A stretch of DNA of 64,000 bases from Pseudochelatococcus sp050946405 (GTDB lineage Bacteria; Pseudomonadota; Alphaproteobacteria; Rhizobiales; Beijerinckiaceae): positions 186,001-250,000 of the forward strand of contig NZ_JBMNUS010000002.1 of NCBI RefSeq assembly GCF_050946405.1. The letters run 5' to 3'. The translations under genes and the position numbers were made by a program. The notes beneath the pieces were generated by a model. The model worked only from the letters and a program-made list of their open reading frames with translations. It was not told the DNA's origin and made no database searches. Below, one piece after another: positions 1 through 9,251 of the stretch (position 1 is the first letter of the stretch; the number at the start of each line of letters is the position of its first letter).

Positions 1-2
1 TC

Positions 3-683
3 TACGGCAACGAGCATGAGGTCGGCGAGGGGCTGCGAGACTCGGGCGTGGCGCGTGGCGACATTTTCCTCACCACGAAGCTGTGGAACGACGCGCAGGG
101 ATACGACAGCGCATTGCGGGCTTTCGATGAGAGCCTCGCGCGGCTCGGCGTCGATTATGTGGATCTCTACCTCATCCATTGGCCCGCGCCGCGCAAGGAT
201 CTGTTCGTCGAGACGTGGAAGGCGCTGATCACGCTGAAGAACGATGGCCGGGCGCGCTCCATCGGCGTTTCCAATTTCAATGCGGAGCATCTGGAGCGCA
301 TCGTCGGCGAAACCGGCGTCGTGCCCGTGCTCAACCAGATCGAACTCCATCCGCGTTTCCAGCAGCAGGCGCTGCGCGCCTTCCATGCCGCGCACGGCAT
401 CGCGACCCAATCCTGGAGCCCGCTGGGGCAGGGGACGCTGTTCGACGATCCCGTGATCGGCAGGATCGCGCAAAAGCACGGCCGCACGCCGGCGCAGACC
501 ATCATCCGCTGGCATCTCGACAACGGTCTGATCGCGATCCCGAAGTCCGTGACGCCGGCCCGCATCGCCGAGAACTTCGGCGTGTTCGATTTCCGGCTCG
601 ATGCCGACGATCTCGCCGCCATCGCGGCGCTCGATTCGGCCGGGGGGCGCATCGGCCCCGATCCGCTGACCGCCGATTTCTGA
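3..683 (+). CDS. aldo/keto reductase (DkgA-like), 5' end outside the window
   Basis: NADPH-dependent aldo/keto reductase of the 2,5-diketo-gluconate reductase type, a cytosolic carbonyl-reducing enzyme. The open frame runs in from the window edge and begins YGNEHEVGEGLRDSG, which contains the family's catalytic Tyr. It continues with TTKLWN (catalytic Lys) and LIHWPAP (active-site His). The C-terminal IPKSVTPARI segment is the usual NADPH-binding part. A GTG at 48 lies inside the conserved fold and is not a credible start; roughly 50 residues are missing at the left. The physiological substrate cannot be told from sequence. Confidence 0.9.
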   Translation, partial: YGNEHEVGEGLRDSGVARGDIFLTTKLWNDAQGYDSALRAFDESLARLGVDYVDLYLIHWPAPRKDLFVETWKALITLKNDGRARSIGVSNFNAEHLERIVGETGVVPVLNQIELHPRFQQQALRAFHAAHGIATQSWSPLGQGTLFDDPVIGRIAQKHGRTPAQTIIRWHLDNGLIAIPKSVTPARIAENFGVFDFRLDADDLAAIAALDSAGGRIGPDPLTADF

Positions 684-714
684 TTCTCGCCGCACCATAC
701 GTTCGCTCGCATCG

Positions 715-747
715 AAAGCCGTCGCCCCAGAAGGGCGGCGGCTTTTG
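715..747 (+). terminator. Rho-independent terminator after the aldo/keto reductase
   Basis: A GC-rich hairpin has 13-base arms at 715-727 and 733-745, with one G-U pair, around a 5-base loop. It overlaps and is followed by TTTTGTT. It sits 31 bases after the reductase stop and before the transporter gene, so it probably ends reductase transcription. Confidence 0.8.
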
Positions 748-803
748 TTCGCAGGCGGGAAGACCGTCGAAAACGGATTGCCGTTTCGCTCCATACGCTA
801 TAT

Positions 804-820
804 ATAAGAATTATTCTAAT
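804..820 (+). promoter_or_regulatory. Irr-like iron control element (ICE box)
   Basis: The site TAAGAA-TTA-TTCTAA at 805-819 is an inverted repeat differing at one base from the rhizobial ICE half-site arrangement TTAGAA-N3-TTCTAA as I recall it. It ends 19 bases before the ATG of the VIT-family transporter, over the likely promoter. Irr is the heme-responsive Fur-family iron regulator of Hyphomicrobiales and is known to control the VIT-domain iron exporter mbfA. Control of this gene by Irr is inferred. Confidence 0.6.
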
Positions 821-838
821 CTGATCTCGGCGGGCGAC

Positions 839-1525
839 ATGCACAAGGAAGACCATCTCGTCAATCGTGTGGGCTGGCTGCGTGCGGCGGTGCTTGGGGC
901 GAACGACGGCATCGTCTCGACGGCGAGCCTCGTCATGGGTGTCGCGTCGGCTTCGTCGCCGAGGAGCGAGGTGTTGCTGGCGGGCGTCGCCGGCCTTGTC
1001 GCGGGTGCGATGTCGATGGCGGCGGGCGAATATGTTTCCGTCAGTTCCCAGTCGGATACGGAAAACGCCGATCTCGCCCGCGAGAAGCGGGAACTGGATG
1101 ACGATCCGGTTTTCGAGCGGGAGGAGCTGGCGCAGATCTATGTCGCGCGCGGGGTCGAGATCTCCCTGGCGCGCGAGGTCGCCGGTCAACTGATGGCGAA
1201 GGACGCGCTCGGGGCGCATGCGCGCGATGAACTCGGCATATCCGAGGTGGTCGTCGCGCGCCCGATACAGGCGGCGTCCGCCTCCGCCGCGGCATTCACC
1301 CTGGGCGCTTCCGCGCCGCTCGCCCTCGTGCTCGCCTCGCCGCCCGACATGCTGCTGTGGATCGTCGCTGGCGGTTCACTGGTGTTTCTCGCCGCTCTCG
1401 GGATGCTGGGCGCGCTGGCGGGCGGCGCGGACGTTGTGAAGCCGACCGTTCGCGTGGCCTTCTGGGGCGCGCTCGCCATGGCGGTGACGTCGGCCATCGG
1501 CACGCTCGTCGGCACGGTGGTCTGA
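839..1525 (+). CDS. VIT1/CCC1-family iron/manganese transporter
   Basis: Predicted inner-membrane transporter of 228 residues in the vacuolar iron transporter (VIT1/CCC1) family, likely exporting Fe2+ or Mn2+. The N-terminus HKEDHLVNRVGWLRAAVLGANDG and the following GIVSTASLVMGV are the family signature. A second helix pair includes GAMSMAAGEYVSVSSQ, whose Met residues line the metal path in this family. A cytosolic acidic segment (about residues 75-130) matches the metal-binding helices, and three C-terminal membrane segments follow. It lacks the N-terminal ferritin-like domain of MbfA. The ATG at 839 was chosen because the conserved N-terminus begins there. The Irr-like box upstream suggests iron control. 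Confidence 0.88.
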   Translation: MHKEDHLVNRVGWLRAAVLGANDGIVSTASLVMGVASASSPRSEVLLAGVAGLVAGAMSMAAGEYVSVSSQSDTENADLAREKRELDDDPVFEREELAQIYVARGVEISLAREVAGQLMAKDALGAHARDELGISEVVVARPIQAASASAAAFTLGASAPLALVLASPPDMLLWIVAGGSLVFLAALGMLGALAGGADVVKPTVRVAFWGALAMAVTSAIGTLVGTVV

Positions 1526-1667
1526 CGCCGCAGCCGCGTGCGACCATTTGGCCGATGCGACAAAACATGTCGGACATAATGTCCGGTTTCGCATCATTTC
1601 CCGCAGGAGTATGTAATTTGGACAGCGGCTTCGTCCACCGGGCGTCGCCGACGTGTCGCCGCGCCTG

Positions 1668-1770
1668 GAGCAGTTTGCGTTCAAGTCGATTGATCGCATT
1701 GAACGCAAGTTGCGGTAAAATATGGAATGGAGAGCGGGACGGCGATCCGGCTTCATTGCATCCCGCTCTG
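1668..1770. repeat. dispersed palindromic repeat, copy A
   Basis: The copy begins GAGCAGTTTGCGTTCAAG and ends CATCCCGCTCT. It carries the motif pair TTTGCGTTCAA / TTGAACGCAA, then the motif TTGCGGTAAAATATGGAA. The same blocks recur near 28.3, 47.7 and 53.2 kb in either orientation. I see no gene in the surrounding 1526-2104 stretch; its 3' part, rich in A and T, presumably holds the cyd promoter. Confidence 0.8.
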
Positions 1771-2104
1771 GCCGGGGCCGGCGGTCGCCGATGCCTGACC
1801 TGCTTCGGGACGCGGCTTTCGCTTTCCGGGGAAGACATGATCATCACGAGGATACGGGGCGAAATGACGAATGAGCGAAAGATCGCTCCATCCTGACGGC
1901 AGCCGGATACTTCATCCTTTGTCGATGGAGATGGTTTTTATTTTCAGGGACGTCGCGCCGGAAAGAAATAAACGGTGTGATGTTGTGTAATTATATCGTA
2001 GTAATGCTCATGTTATATCTTTTCTCGTTCGCATTGTTGGAGTCGGTCTGCGTCTCCGCCCTTCGCGGCGGAGACCGAGAGGACGCCGGGCAACCGGCGC
2101 GGAC

Positions 2105-3685
2105 ATGATGGAACTCGACATCGTATCGCTTTCGCGCTTTCAGTTCGCGCTGACGGCGCTCTATCACTTCCTGTTCGTTCCGCTGACGCTTGGCCTTTCC
2201 GTGCTGCTCGCCATCATGGAGACGGTCTATGTGATGACCGGCCGGCCCATCTGGCGGCAGATGACGCAGTTCTGGGGCACGCTGTTCGGCATCAACTTCG
2301 TCATGGGCGTGGCGACGGGCATCGTGATGGAATTTCAGTTCGGGATGAACTGGAGCTATTACAGCCATTATGTCGGCGACATCTTCGGCGCGCCGCTGGC
2401 GGCGGAAGGGCTGATGGCCTTCTTCCTGGAGGCGACCTTCGTCGGCCTGTTCTTCTTCGGCTGGGACAAGATGTCGAAACTCGGCCATCTCGCGGCGACG
2501 TGGGCGGTGGCGATCGGCTCCAACTTCTCCGCCCTGTGGATTCTCATCGCCAACGGCTGGATGCAGAATCCGGTCGGCTCCGTGTTCAACGTGCAGACGA
2601 TGCGCATGGAGATCGACAATTTCGCCGATGTGCTGTTCAATCCGGTGGCGCAGGCCAAGTTCGTGCATACGGTCTCGGCCGGCTATGTGACGGCTTCGCT
2701 GTTCGTGCTCGGCGTTTCGGCGTGGTATCTGCTGAAGGGGCGCGTGCCGGAGCTTGCGAAGCGGTCGATGACGGTCGCGGCCTCCTTCGGCCTCGCGGCG
2801 TCGCTGTCCGTGGTCGTGCTGGGCGACGAAAGCGGCTATCTCGCCAACGAGCATCAGAAGATGAAGCTCGCCGCGATGGAAGCGATGTGGGAGACGGAGC
2901 CCGCGCCGGCCGGTTTCACGCTGTTCGGCTTTCCCGATCAGGAGGCGCGCGAGACGCATTACGCCATCCGCATTCCCGTGGTGATGGGCCTGATCGCGAC
3001 GCGGTCGCTGGACACGGAAATTCCCGGCATCGAGGAGCTGGTGGCCAGCGCGCGGGATCACATCCGCAACGGCGTCGCGGCCTATGACGCGCTCCAGAAG
3101 ATCCGTGCGCTGCCGCCCGGCACGCCGGTTCCGCCGGACGTGCAGGCGGCGTTCGAGGAGCATGGCCGCCAGCTCGGCTACGCGCTGCTGCTCAAGCGCT
3201 ATGTGGACGATCCGCGCCTCGCGACGGAGGAGCAGATCGCGAAGGCGGCCTGGGATACGGTGCCGCATGTGCCCACGCTGTTCTGGTCGTTCCGCGTCAT
3301 GGTGGGTCTTGGCTTCTTCTTCATCCTGCTGACGGCGACGTTCTTCCTGCTTTCGGCCACGCGCCAGCTCGACCGCCGGCGCTGGCTGCTGCGGGTGGCG
3401 GTGGCGTGCATTCCGCTGCCGTGGATCGCGGCTGAACTCGGCTGGGTCGTCGCCGAATTCGGCCGTCAGCCGTGGTCGATCGAGGGCATCCTGCCCACGG
3501 CCGTCGCGGTGTCCGATCTCGGCATCACGACGCTGCTCATCACCATCTGCGGCTTCGCGCTGATCTACACGGTTCTGTTCATCGTCGAGATGAAACTGAT
3601 GTTGCGCGCGATCGGCAAGGGACCGGAGGCCGAGCACGGCGAGCCGGCGCCCGCTGCCCCGGCCAGACTCGTCGCGGCGGAGTAA
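2105..3685 (+). CDS. cydA: cytochrome bd ubiquinol oxidase subunit I
   Basis: Heme-bearing subunit of the cytochrome bd quinol:O2 oxidoreductase in the inner membrane, which reduces O2 to water with high affinity. The 526 residues contain His21 (heme b595), His188 (heme b558), Met399 in SFRVM (heme b558) and GRQPW at 453-457. The quinol loop has GYLANEHQKMKLAA near 245-257, and an inserted stretch of about 130 residues makes it the long, E. coli-like Q-loop rather than the short CIO type. It is first in the cydABXDC operon; cydB starts 5 bases after its stop. A second ATG at 2108 is an equally possible start. No clear FNR/FixK site was seen upstream. Confidence 0.97.
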   Translation: MMELDIVSLSRFQFALTALYHFLFVPLTLGLSVLLAIMETVYVMTGRPIWRQMTQFWGTLFGINFVMGVATGIVMEFQFGMNWSYYSHYVGDIFGAPLAAEGLMAFFLEATFVGLFFFGWDKMSKLGHLAATWAVAIGSNFSALWILIANGWMQNPVGSVFNVQTMRMEIDNFADVLFNPVAQAKFVHTVSAGYVTASLFVLGVSAWYLLKGRVPELAKRSMTVAASFGLAASLSVVVLGDESGYLANEHQKMKLAAMEAMWETEPAPAGFTLFGFPDQEARETHYAIRIPVVMGLIATRSLDTEIPGIEELVASARDHIRNGVAAYDALQKIRALPPGTPVPPDVQAAFEEHGRQLGYALLLKRYVDDPRLATEEQIAKAAWDTVPHVPTLFWSFRVMVGLGFFFILLTATFFLLSATRQLDRRRWLLRVAVACIPLPWIAAELGWVVAEFGRQPWSIEGILPTAVAVSDLGITTLLITICGFALIYTVLFIVEMKLMLRAIGKGPEAEHGEPAPAAPARLVAAE

Positions 3686-3690
3686 CGGCA

Positions 3691-4842
3691 ATGATTCTCC
3701 ATGAACTGATCGACTATCCCACGCTGCGCGTCATCTGGTGGGTGCTGCTCGGCGTGATCCTCATCGGCTTTGCGGCCATGGACGGCTTCGACCTCGGCAC
3801 GGCCATCCTGCTGCCCTTCGTCGCACGCAAAGACATCGAACGGCGCATCGTCATCAACACCGTCGGGCCGGTGTGGGAGGGCAACCAGGTGTGGCTCATC
3901 CTCGGCGGCGGCGCGATCTTCGCGTCGTGGCCGCAGCTCTACGCCGTTTCCTTCTCCGGCTTCTATCTCGCGATGTTCGCCATTCTGTTCGCGTTGATCC
4001 TGCGGCCGGTGGGCTTCAAATATCGCAGCAAGCTGGAACACGCGGGCTGGCGCTCGGCGTGGGACTGGGCGCTGTTCATCGGCGGCTTCCTGCCGGCGCT
4101 GATCTTCGGCGTCGCGGTCGGCAATACCTTGCAGGGCGTGCCGTTCCGCATCGACGGCGACCTGCGCATCTTCTACGACGGCACCTTCTTCGGCCTCCTC
4201 AACCCGTTCGCGCTGCTGTGCGGGCTCGTGTCGGTGACGATGCTGACCATGCATGGCGCGGCGTGGCTCGCGCTGAAGACGGACGGCGAGGTGCGCGCGC
4301 GCGCCGTGGGCTACGGCCGGCTCGCTGCTGTGGTGACGGTGGCGCTCTTCGCGCTCGGCGGTGTGGCGCTGTGGCTCTTCGTCGACGGCTATGTCATCAC
4401 CGGCGCCATCGATCCGGCCGGCCCGTCGAATCCGCTGCTCAAGACGGCGGAGCGCAGCGCGCAGGCGTGGTTCGTGAATTACGGCGCCCATCCGTGGACG
4501 CTGATCGCCCCGGCCATCGGCCTGCTCGGTCCGCTCGCGCTCCGGTCGCTCATCGGTTCGCGCCGCGAGATCCTCACGCTCGTCACCGGCATGGTGAGCC
4601 TGTTCGGCATCATCGCCACCGTGGGCGTGTCGATGTTTCCGTTCATCCTGCCGTCGACGGTGCAGCCCGGCGCGAGCCTCACCGTGTGGGATTCGTCGTC
4701 GAGCCACCAGACGCTGTTCATCATGCTGTGCATCAGCCTGTTCTTCCTGCCGATCATCATTGCCTACACGTCATGGGTCTACAGCATCCTGCGTGGCAAG
4801 GTCGGGCGGGACGAAGTGGAAGGCGGCGGGCACGCCTATTGA
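3691..4842 (+). CDS. cydB: cytochrome bd ubiquinol oxidase subunit II
   Basis: Membrane subunit that pairs with CydA and stabilises the heme groups of the bd oxidase. The 383 residues hold eight to nine membrane spans. The family signature AAMDGFDLGTAILLPF near residue 30 and GPVWEGNQVWLIL near 55 are clear. The ATG at 3691 lies directly after the cydA stop, and the reading frame upstream of it is only open by chance. Translation is likely coupled to cydA. Confidence 0.97.
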   Translation: MILHELIDYPTLRVIWWVLLGVILIGFAAMDGFDLGTAILLPFVARKDIERRIVINTVGPVWEGNQVWLILGGGAIFASWPQLYAVSFSGFYLAMFAILFALILRPVGFKYRSKLEHAGWRSAWDWALFIGGFLPALIFGVAVGNTLQGVPFRIDGDLRIFYDGTFFGLLNPFALLCGLVSVTMLTMHGAAWLALKTDGEVRARAVGYGRLAAVVTVALFALGGVALWLFVDGYVITGAIDPAGPSNPLLKTAERSAQAWFVNYGAHPWTLIAPAIGLLGPLALRSLIGSRREILTLVTGMVSLFGIIATVGVSMFPFILPSTVQPGASLTVWDSSSSHQTLFIMLCISLFFLPIIIAYTSWVYSILRGKVGRDEVEGGGHAY

Positions 4843-4854
4843 TCGGGGGAAACG

Positions 4855-4971
4855 ATGTGGTACTTCGCCTGGCTTCTCGGTCTGCCGCTGGCGGCCGCCT
4901 TCGCCGTGCTGAACGCAATGTGGTATGAACTGATGGACGACGAGGCGAAAAAGAAAACGACCGCCCGGTGA
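4855..4971 (+). CDS. cydX: cytochrome bd oxidase small subunit CydX
   Basis: A 38-residue single-span protein that assembles with CydAB and is needed for stable activity in species where it has been studied. It begins MWYFAWLLGLPLAAAF, close to the CydX consensus MWYFAWILG, followed by a short Glu/Asp/Lys tail. A GGGGGA ribosome binding site lies five bases before the ATG. It sits 12 bases after cydB, and its TGA overlaps the GTG start of cydD. The gene is short enough that automated callers often miss it. Confidence 0.93.
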   Translation: MWYFAWLLGLPLAAAFAVLNAMWYELMDDEAKKKTTAR

Positions 4972-6749
4972 GGGATCGTCCATCCGGGCGCAAGGCCGGC
5001 GCGTGGTTGCAGGTTGCCGCCGCGCTGGTGTGGATCGCGCAGGCGGCGGTGCTGGCGTGGTCCGTGCAGCAACTGGCCTCCGGCGCCGGTTTTCGCGCCG
5101 TCCTATGGCCGGCTCTCGCCGTTTTCCTGCTCGGTGCGTTGCGGGCGGCGTTGCATGCGCGCGGGGCGCGGCTGATGTTTCGCGCCGCCCGTGCGGAGCT
5201 TGCCGCGATCCGCGCGCGGGCGGTGTCGGCCATTGCGCGCCGGTCGCCGGTGGATCGCGACAGGCCCGCGTCCGGTCTTGCTGCCAGCGTGCTGGCGGAG
5301 CAGGCGGAAATGGTGCTGCCCTATCTCACGCGCTATCGGCCCGTGCGCCTGCGGGCGACGCTGGTGCCGCTGGCGATCCTCGCCGCCGTGCTGCCGCTGT
5401 CGTGGCTCGCCGCGATCATCCTGCTCGCCGCCGCGCCGTTGATCCCGCTGTTCATGGCGCTCATCGGCCTGCGCGCGAAGGAGGCGAGCGAGGCGCAGAT
5501 GCTCGAGATCGGCGGCATGAACGCCTTTCTGCTCGACAGGTTGCGCGGCATGACCACCATCCGCGCGCTGCACGCGGTCGATGCGGTGGCGTTGCGGTTG
5601 CGGGCTTCCGCCCTGGCGCTGGCCGCCCGCACGATGGCGGTGCTGCGCATCGCCTTCCTGTCGTCCGCGGTGCTGGAGCTGTTCTCGGCCCTCGGCGTGG
5701 CGATGGTGGCCGTTTATGTCGGCTTTCATTTTCTGGAGCAGTTTCCTTTCGGCGCGTGGGGCGGCAAGCTCACGCTCGGTGAGGGGCTGTTCATCCTGCT
5801 GCTGGCGCCGGCTTTCTTCGAGCCGCTGCGCGAACTGGCGACCGTCTGGCACGATCGCGCCGCCGGCGAGGCGGCGCTGGATGCGCTCGACGGGCTTGTG
5901 GGCGCGGATGACGGCACGGCGCTGCAACTGCCCGGCGCGCTGCCGGAGGCGTCCGACTCGTTTGGTGACGGGCCGCGCCTGCCGCCTTCCGTGTCCATCC
6001 GCGATCTGACATTCGGCTATCCGGGCCGGCACGAGCCGGCGCTCGACGGCTTCTCGCTCGACATCGCGGCGGGTGAGAAGGTGGCCTTGCTCGGCGCGAG
6101 CGGCGCGGGCAAGTCCACGGTGCTGGCGTTGATCGCGGGACTGGCGCCGGCGCGGGCGGGCGAGATCGTCGTGGGCGGCGTGCCGCTCACCGGCGAGACG
6201 GCGGCGGCCGTGCGCCGGCGCATGGGCTGGATCGGCCAGAAGCCGCATTTCTTCGCCGGCAGCGTCGCGCGCAATGTGACGCTGGGGCGCGGATGGATCG
6301 AAAAGGCCGATGTCGCGCATGCGCTCGCCCTGAGCGCCTTCACGACGTACTCCGATGCGGCGGAAGCATCCGGTCGATCGGGGTTCGCCCGCCCCGAAGA
6401 AGCGCCCGGCAAACGCTCCGGCCCGCCTATGGCGCCGCGCGCGGTGGGCGAGGCGGGGGCGGGACTGTCCGGCGGCGAGGCGCTGCGGCTCGCGCTGGCG
6501 CGCGCGGCGGCCGACCCCCGCGCCGACCTTATCCTCGCCGATGAGCCGACCGCGCATCTCGATGCCGCCACCGCCGCGGAAGTCACCGCCGGCTTGCTGC
6601 GCCTCGCCGTCGGCCGCACGCTGATCGTCGCCACCCACGATCCCGTGCTCGCGGCGCGCATGGATCGCACGGTACATGTGGATCGCGTGATGCATCCGGA
6701 CTGCGCCGCGCGCATCGGCCCGGCTGCGCGGGACGGAGGCGCATCATGA
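4968..6749 (+). CDS. cydD: thiol reductant ABC exporter subunit CydD
   Basis: One half of the CydDC heterodimeric ABC exporter, which sends cysteine/glutathione to the periplasm and is needed for bd oxidase assembly. The 593 residues comprise an N-terminal six-span exporter domain (about 20-310) and an ATPase domain with Walker A GASGAGKST near 370, signature LSGGE and Walker B LILADEP. The GTG start overlaps the cydX stop (GTGA), which implies translational coupling. About 40 poorly conserved residues (TYSDAAEASGRSGFARPEE and following) are inserted before the signature motif. Confidence 0.94.
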   Translation: MRDRPSGRKAGAWLQVAAALVWIAQAAVLAWSVQQLASGAGFRAVLWPALAVFLLGALRAALHARGARLMFRAARAELAAIRARAVSAIARRSPVDRDRPASGLAASVLAEQAEMVLPYLTRYRPVRLRATLVPLAILAAVLPLSWLAAIILLAAAPLIPLFMALIGLRAKEASEAQMLEIGGMNAFLLDRLRGMTTIRALHAVDAVALRLRASALALAARTMAVLRIAFLSSAVLELFSALGVAMVAVYVGFHFLEQFPFGAWGGKLTLGEGLFILLLAPAFFEPLRELATVWHDRAAGEAALDALDGLVGADDGTALQLPGALPEASDSFGDGPRLPPSVSIRDLTFGYPGRHEPALDGFSLDIAAGEKVALLGASGAGKSTVLALIAGLAPARAGEIVVGGVPLTGETAAAVRRRMGWIGQKPHFFAGSVARNVTLGRGWIEKADVAHALALSAFTTYSDAAEASGRSGFARPEEAPGKRSGPPMAPRAVGEAGAGLSGGEALRLALARAAADPRADLILADEPTAHLDAATAAEVTAGLLRLAVGRTLIVATHDPVLAARMDRTVHVDRVMHPDCAARIGPAARDGGAS

Positions 6750-8443
6750 CCGGCGGCTGGCGCGATCTGCGTCCGGTTCTCGCGCTTTTCGGCGCGGGGA
6801 GACGCCGCAAGCTGCTGCTCGGCGTGCTCCTCGCCGGGTTGACGATGCTGGCGGGCGTCGCGCTGCTGGGCCTTTCCGGCTGGTTCATCACGGCCACCGC
6901 CATCGCCGGGATGGCGTCCGCGACGGCGCTCCTGTTCGACGTGTTCGCCCCCTCGGCCGGCATCCGCCTGCTGGCGCTGGGGCGCACGGCCGCGCGTTAC
7001 GGCGAGCGGCTGACGACCCATGACGTGACGCTCGCCATTCTGGCTGCGATCCGCGAGCGGCTGTTTCGCGGCTGGGCGCGGCCCGGCGCGGCGCGGCGGC
7101 TGTTGATGCGCCCCGCGACACTGCTGTTCCGGCTGACGGCCGATGTGGATGCGCTCGATTCCGTGTATCTGCGCGTGATCGTGCCCGCGGGCGCGGCCGT
7201 CGCCACCGCGCTTGCGGCCGGACTTGCCGTGACGCTGGCCGATGCATGGACCGGCATGGCGCTGCTGGCGGCGCTGCTGTCGGCGGGGCTCGGCATTCCG
7301 CTTGCCGTGGCGCGCGCGAGCCGCCGCGCCGCGCGCCGGCGCGCCTGCGCGATCGAGGCGCTGCGGGCGCGCGCGATCGACCTTTCGTCGGGACAGACGG
7401 AACTCGTCATGGCGGGGCAACTGACGGCGCAGCGCGATCGGGTGCTTGCGGCGGATCGCCGGTTGTCGGAGGCGGACGACGCCCTTCACCGGCTCGATAC
7501 CGGCGCCGGTCTGGCGTTTGGCATCGTTTCCGCCGCCGTCACGGCGGCGATGCTGCTCGCCACCGGCTTTCTGATGGCGCATGATCGCATCGGCGCGCCG
7601 GTGGCGGCGTTCCTGCTGCTCGTCGCGCTGGCCTCTTTCGAGCCTTTTTCCGCCTTGCAGCGCGGGGCGCTGGAACTCGGGCGCACGCTGCTCGCGGCGC
7701 GTCGCCTCGGTCCGCAACTCGAAGCCGACGCCGCGCCGCCCATGTCGAGGCAACCGGAGCCCGGCGTGGCGCTCGCGCTGGAAAAAGTCGTCTTCCGGCA
7801 TGAGGGGGCGGATCGTCCCGGCCTCGGCGGCGTATCGCTCATGGTTCCGCAAGGCGAAACCGTCGCGCTCGTCGGCGCGAGCGGGGCCGGGAAATCGACG
7901 TTGCTCGCGCTGGCCGCGGGCGATATCGCGCCGTGCTCGGGCGCGGTGGCGGCGCTGCCCTTCGCGCTGCTGCCCCAGCGCACGGAACTGTTTCAGGACA
8001 GCCTGCGCGACAATCTGCGCCTTGCCGCGCCGGCGGCGAGCGACGCCATGCTCTGGCGGGCGCTCGACGATGCGGGCCTTGCCGCCGACATTCGCGGTCT
8101 CCCTTCCGGTCTCGACACGCGCCTCGGCGAGGGCGGCCTCGGGCTCTCGGGCGGGCAGGCCCGACGGCTCGCGCTCGCGCGTCTGCTGCTGTGCCCGGAG
8201 CCGCTCTGGCTTGTCGATGAAGCGACGGAAGGGCTCGATGCCGACACCGCGCGCGACGTGTTGCGCCGCCTGTATCGCGCGGCGCGGGACGGCGGCCGCG
8301 CCCTGCTGATCGCAACCCATGTGCGCCGGGAGGCCGAGGCCGCCGATCGTCTCGTCGTCATGGCCGAAGGCCGCATCGTCGGCGACACGCGGCGCGGCGA
8401 AGCCGCATTCGCGGATGGACTCGCCGGCCTGCGGCCCGGTTGA
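6746..8443 (+). CDS. cydC: thiol reductant ABC exporter subunit CydC
   Basis: Partner of CydD in the periplasmic thiol exporter. The 565 residues have a six-span membrane domain beginning near residue 20, then an ATPase domain with Walker A GASGAGKST, signature LSGGQARRLALARLL and Walker B PLWLVDEATEG. The ATG overlaps the cydD stop by four bases (ATGA). It is the last gene of the cyd operon; a convergent carbonic anhydrase ends 10 bases downstream and no clear terminator separates them. Confidence 0.95.
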   Translation: MTGGWRDLRPVLALFGAGRRRKLLLGVLLAGLTMLAGVALLGLSGWFITATAIAGMASATALLFDVFAPSAGIRLLALGRTAARYGERLTTHDVTLAILAAIRERLFRGWARPGAARRLLMRPATLLFRLTADVDALDSVYLRVIVPAGAAVATALAAGLAVTLADAWTGMALLAALLSAGLGIPLAVARASRRAARRRACAIEALRARAIDLSSGQTELVMAGQLTAQRDRVLAADRRLSEADDALHRLDTGAGLAFGIVSAAVTAAMLLATGFLMAHDRIGAPVAAFLLLVALASFEPFSALQRGALELGRTLLAARRLGPQLEADAAPPMSRQPEPGVALALEKVVFRHEGADRPGLGGVSLMVPQGETVALVGASGAGKSTLLALAAGDIAPCSGAVAALPFALLPQRTELFQDSLRDNLRLAAPAASDAMLWRALDDAGLAADIRGLPSGLDTRLGEGGLGLSGGQARRLALARLLLCPEPLWLVDEATEGLDADTARDVLRRLYRAARDGGRALLIATHVRREAEAADRLVVMAEGRIVGDTRRGEAAFADGLAGLRPG

Positions 8444-8453
8444 TGGCTTCGGT

Positions 8454-9122
8454 TCAGGTGCAGCGGAAGCGGGGCAGCGGCGTGGCGTCGTCCAGCGCGG
8501 GCTGAAAGATGCCCGTCGCGGGATCGCGGGCCAGCAACTGGCCGGTGCCGATGCCGAAATAGGCGCCGTGCAGCGTGAGCGCGCCTTTCTCCACAGCCTT
8601 GGCGATGAAGGGAAAAGTCATGAGGTTCTCAAGGCTGAGGACCACGGAAGCCAGTTCCAGACGCCTGAGATAATCGGCGGCGTCATAGGAGGCGCGCTGC
8701 CCCAGCCCATGCGCGGCGGGGGCGATCTGCGACACCCACTTGCCGATGAAGTCGCTTGCCGACAAGGGCTTGCTGTCGTCCGCGAACGCCTTGATGCCGC
8801 CGCAGGATGCGTGACCGAGCACGACGAGATGCTTCACCCGGAGCGCCTGCACGCCGAATTCCAGCGCGGCGCTGGTGCCGTGTTGCGAGTCGCGGTCGAG
8901 ATCGTAGGCGGGCACGAGGTTGGCGACATTGCGCACCACCAGCAACTCGCCGGGCGAGGCATCGAAGATGACCTCGGGCGACACGCGCGAATCGACGCAG
9001 CCCACCACCATGATTTCGGGATTCTGGCCGCTTTCCGCCAGCGCCTCGTAACGCGACCGCTCGTTTGTGAAACGTCCGTCGAGAAAAGAGCGATAACCGT
9101 CGAGAAGCCGTTTCGGGAACAT
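8454..9122 (-). CDS. beta-class carbonic anhydrase
   Basis: Cytosolic zinc enzyme interconverting CO2 and bicarbonate. Zinc ligands are visible as CVDSR (Cys42, Asp44) and GHASCGG (His and Cys). The 222-residue length fits the family. The reading frame is open for 38 more codons upstream, but that part is Arg-rich and not conserved; the protein start MFPKRLLDGYRSF at 9122 matches the usual beta-CA N-terminus. It is convergent with cydC. Confidence 0.93.
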   Translation of the reverse strand: MFPKRLLDGYRSFLDGRFTNERSRYEALAESGQNPEIMVVGCVDSRVSPEVIFDASPGELLVVRNVANLVPAYDLDRDSQHGTSAALEFGVQALRVKHLVVLGHASCGGIKAFADDSKPLSASDFIGKWVSQIAPAAHGLGQRASYDAADYLRRLELASVVLSLENLMTFPFIAKAVEKGALTLHGAYFGIGTGQLLARDPATGIFQPALDDATPLPRFRCT

Positions 9123-9251
9123 GCCGATCCTGTCGAAAACGAGAAAAGGGCGGGGCGACCGTCGACTTTCGCGCTTGATGCGCCGCAAGCGACCGCCGCC
9201 TTGTCGTATAGAACGGATCGATGATCCGCTCCACACTATTCGCGAGCGCCG

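Noticed and set aside
1860..2104. FNR/FixK-type site (TTGAT-N4-ATCAA) upstream of cydA
   Set aside because: I looked for it because bd oxidases are often oxygen-controlled, but no matching palindrome was found.
1991..3691. A 566-codon minus-strand frame opposite cydA
   Set aside because: Low-complexity basic translation; cydA on the plus strand has all heme ligands.
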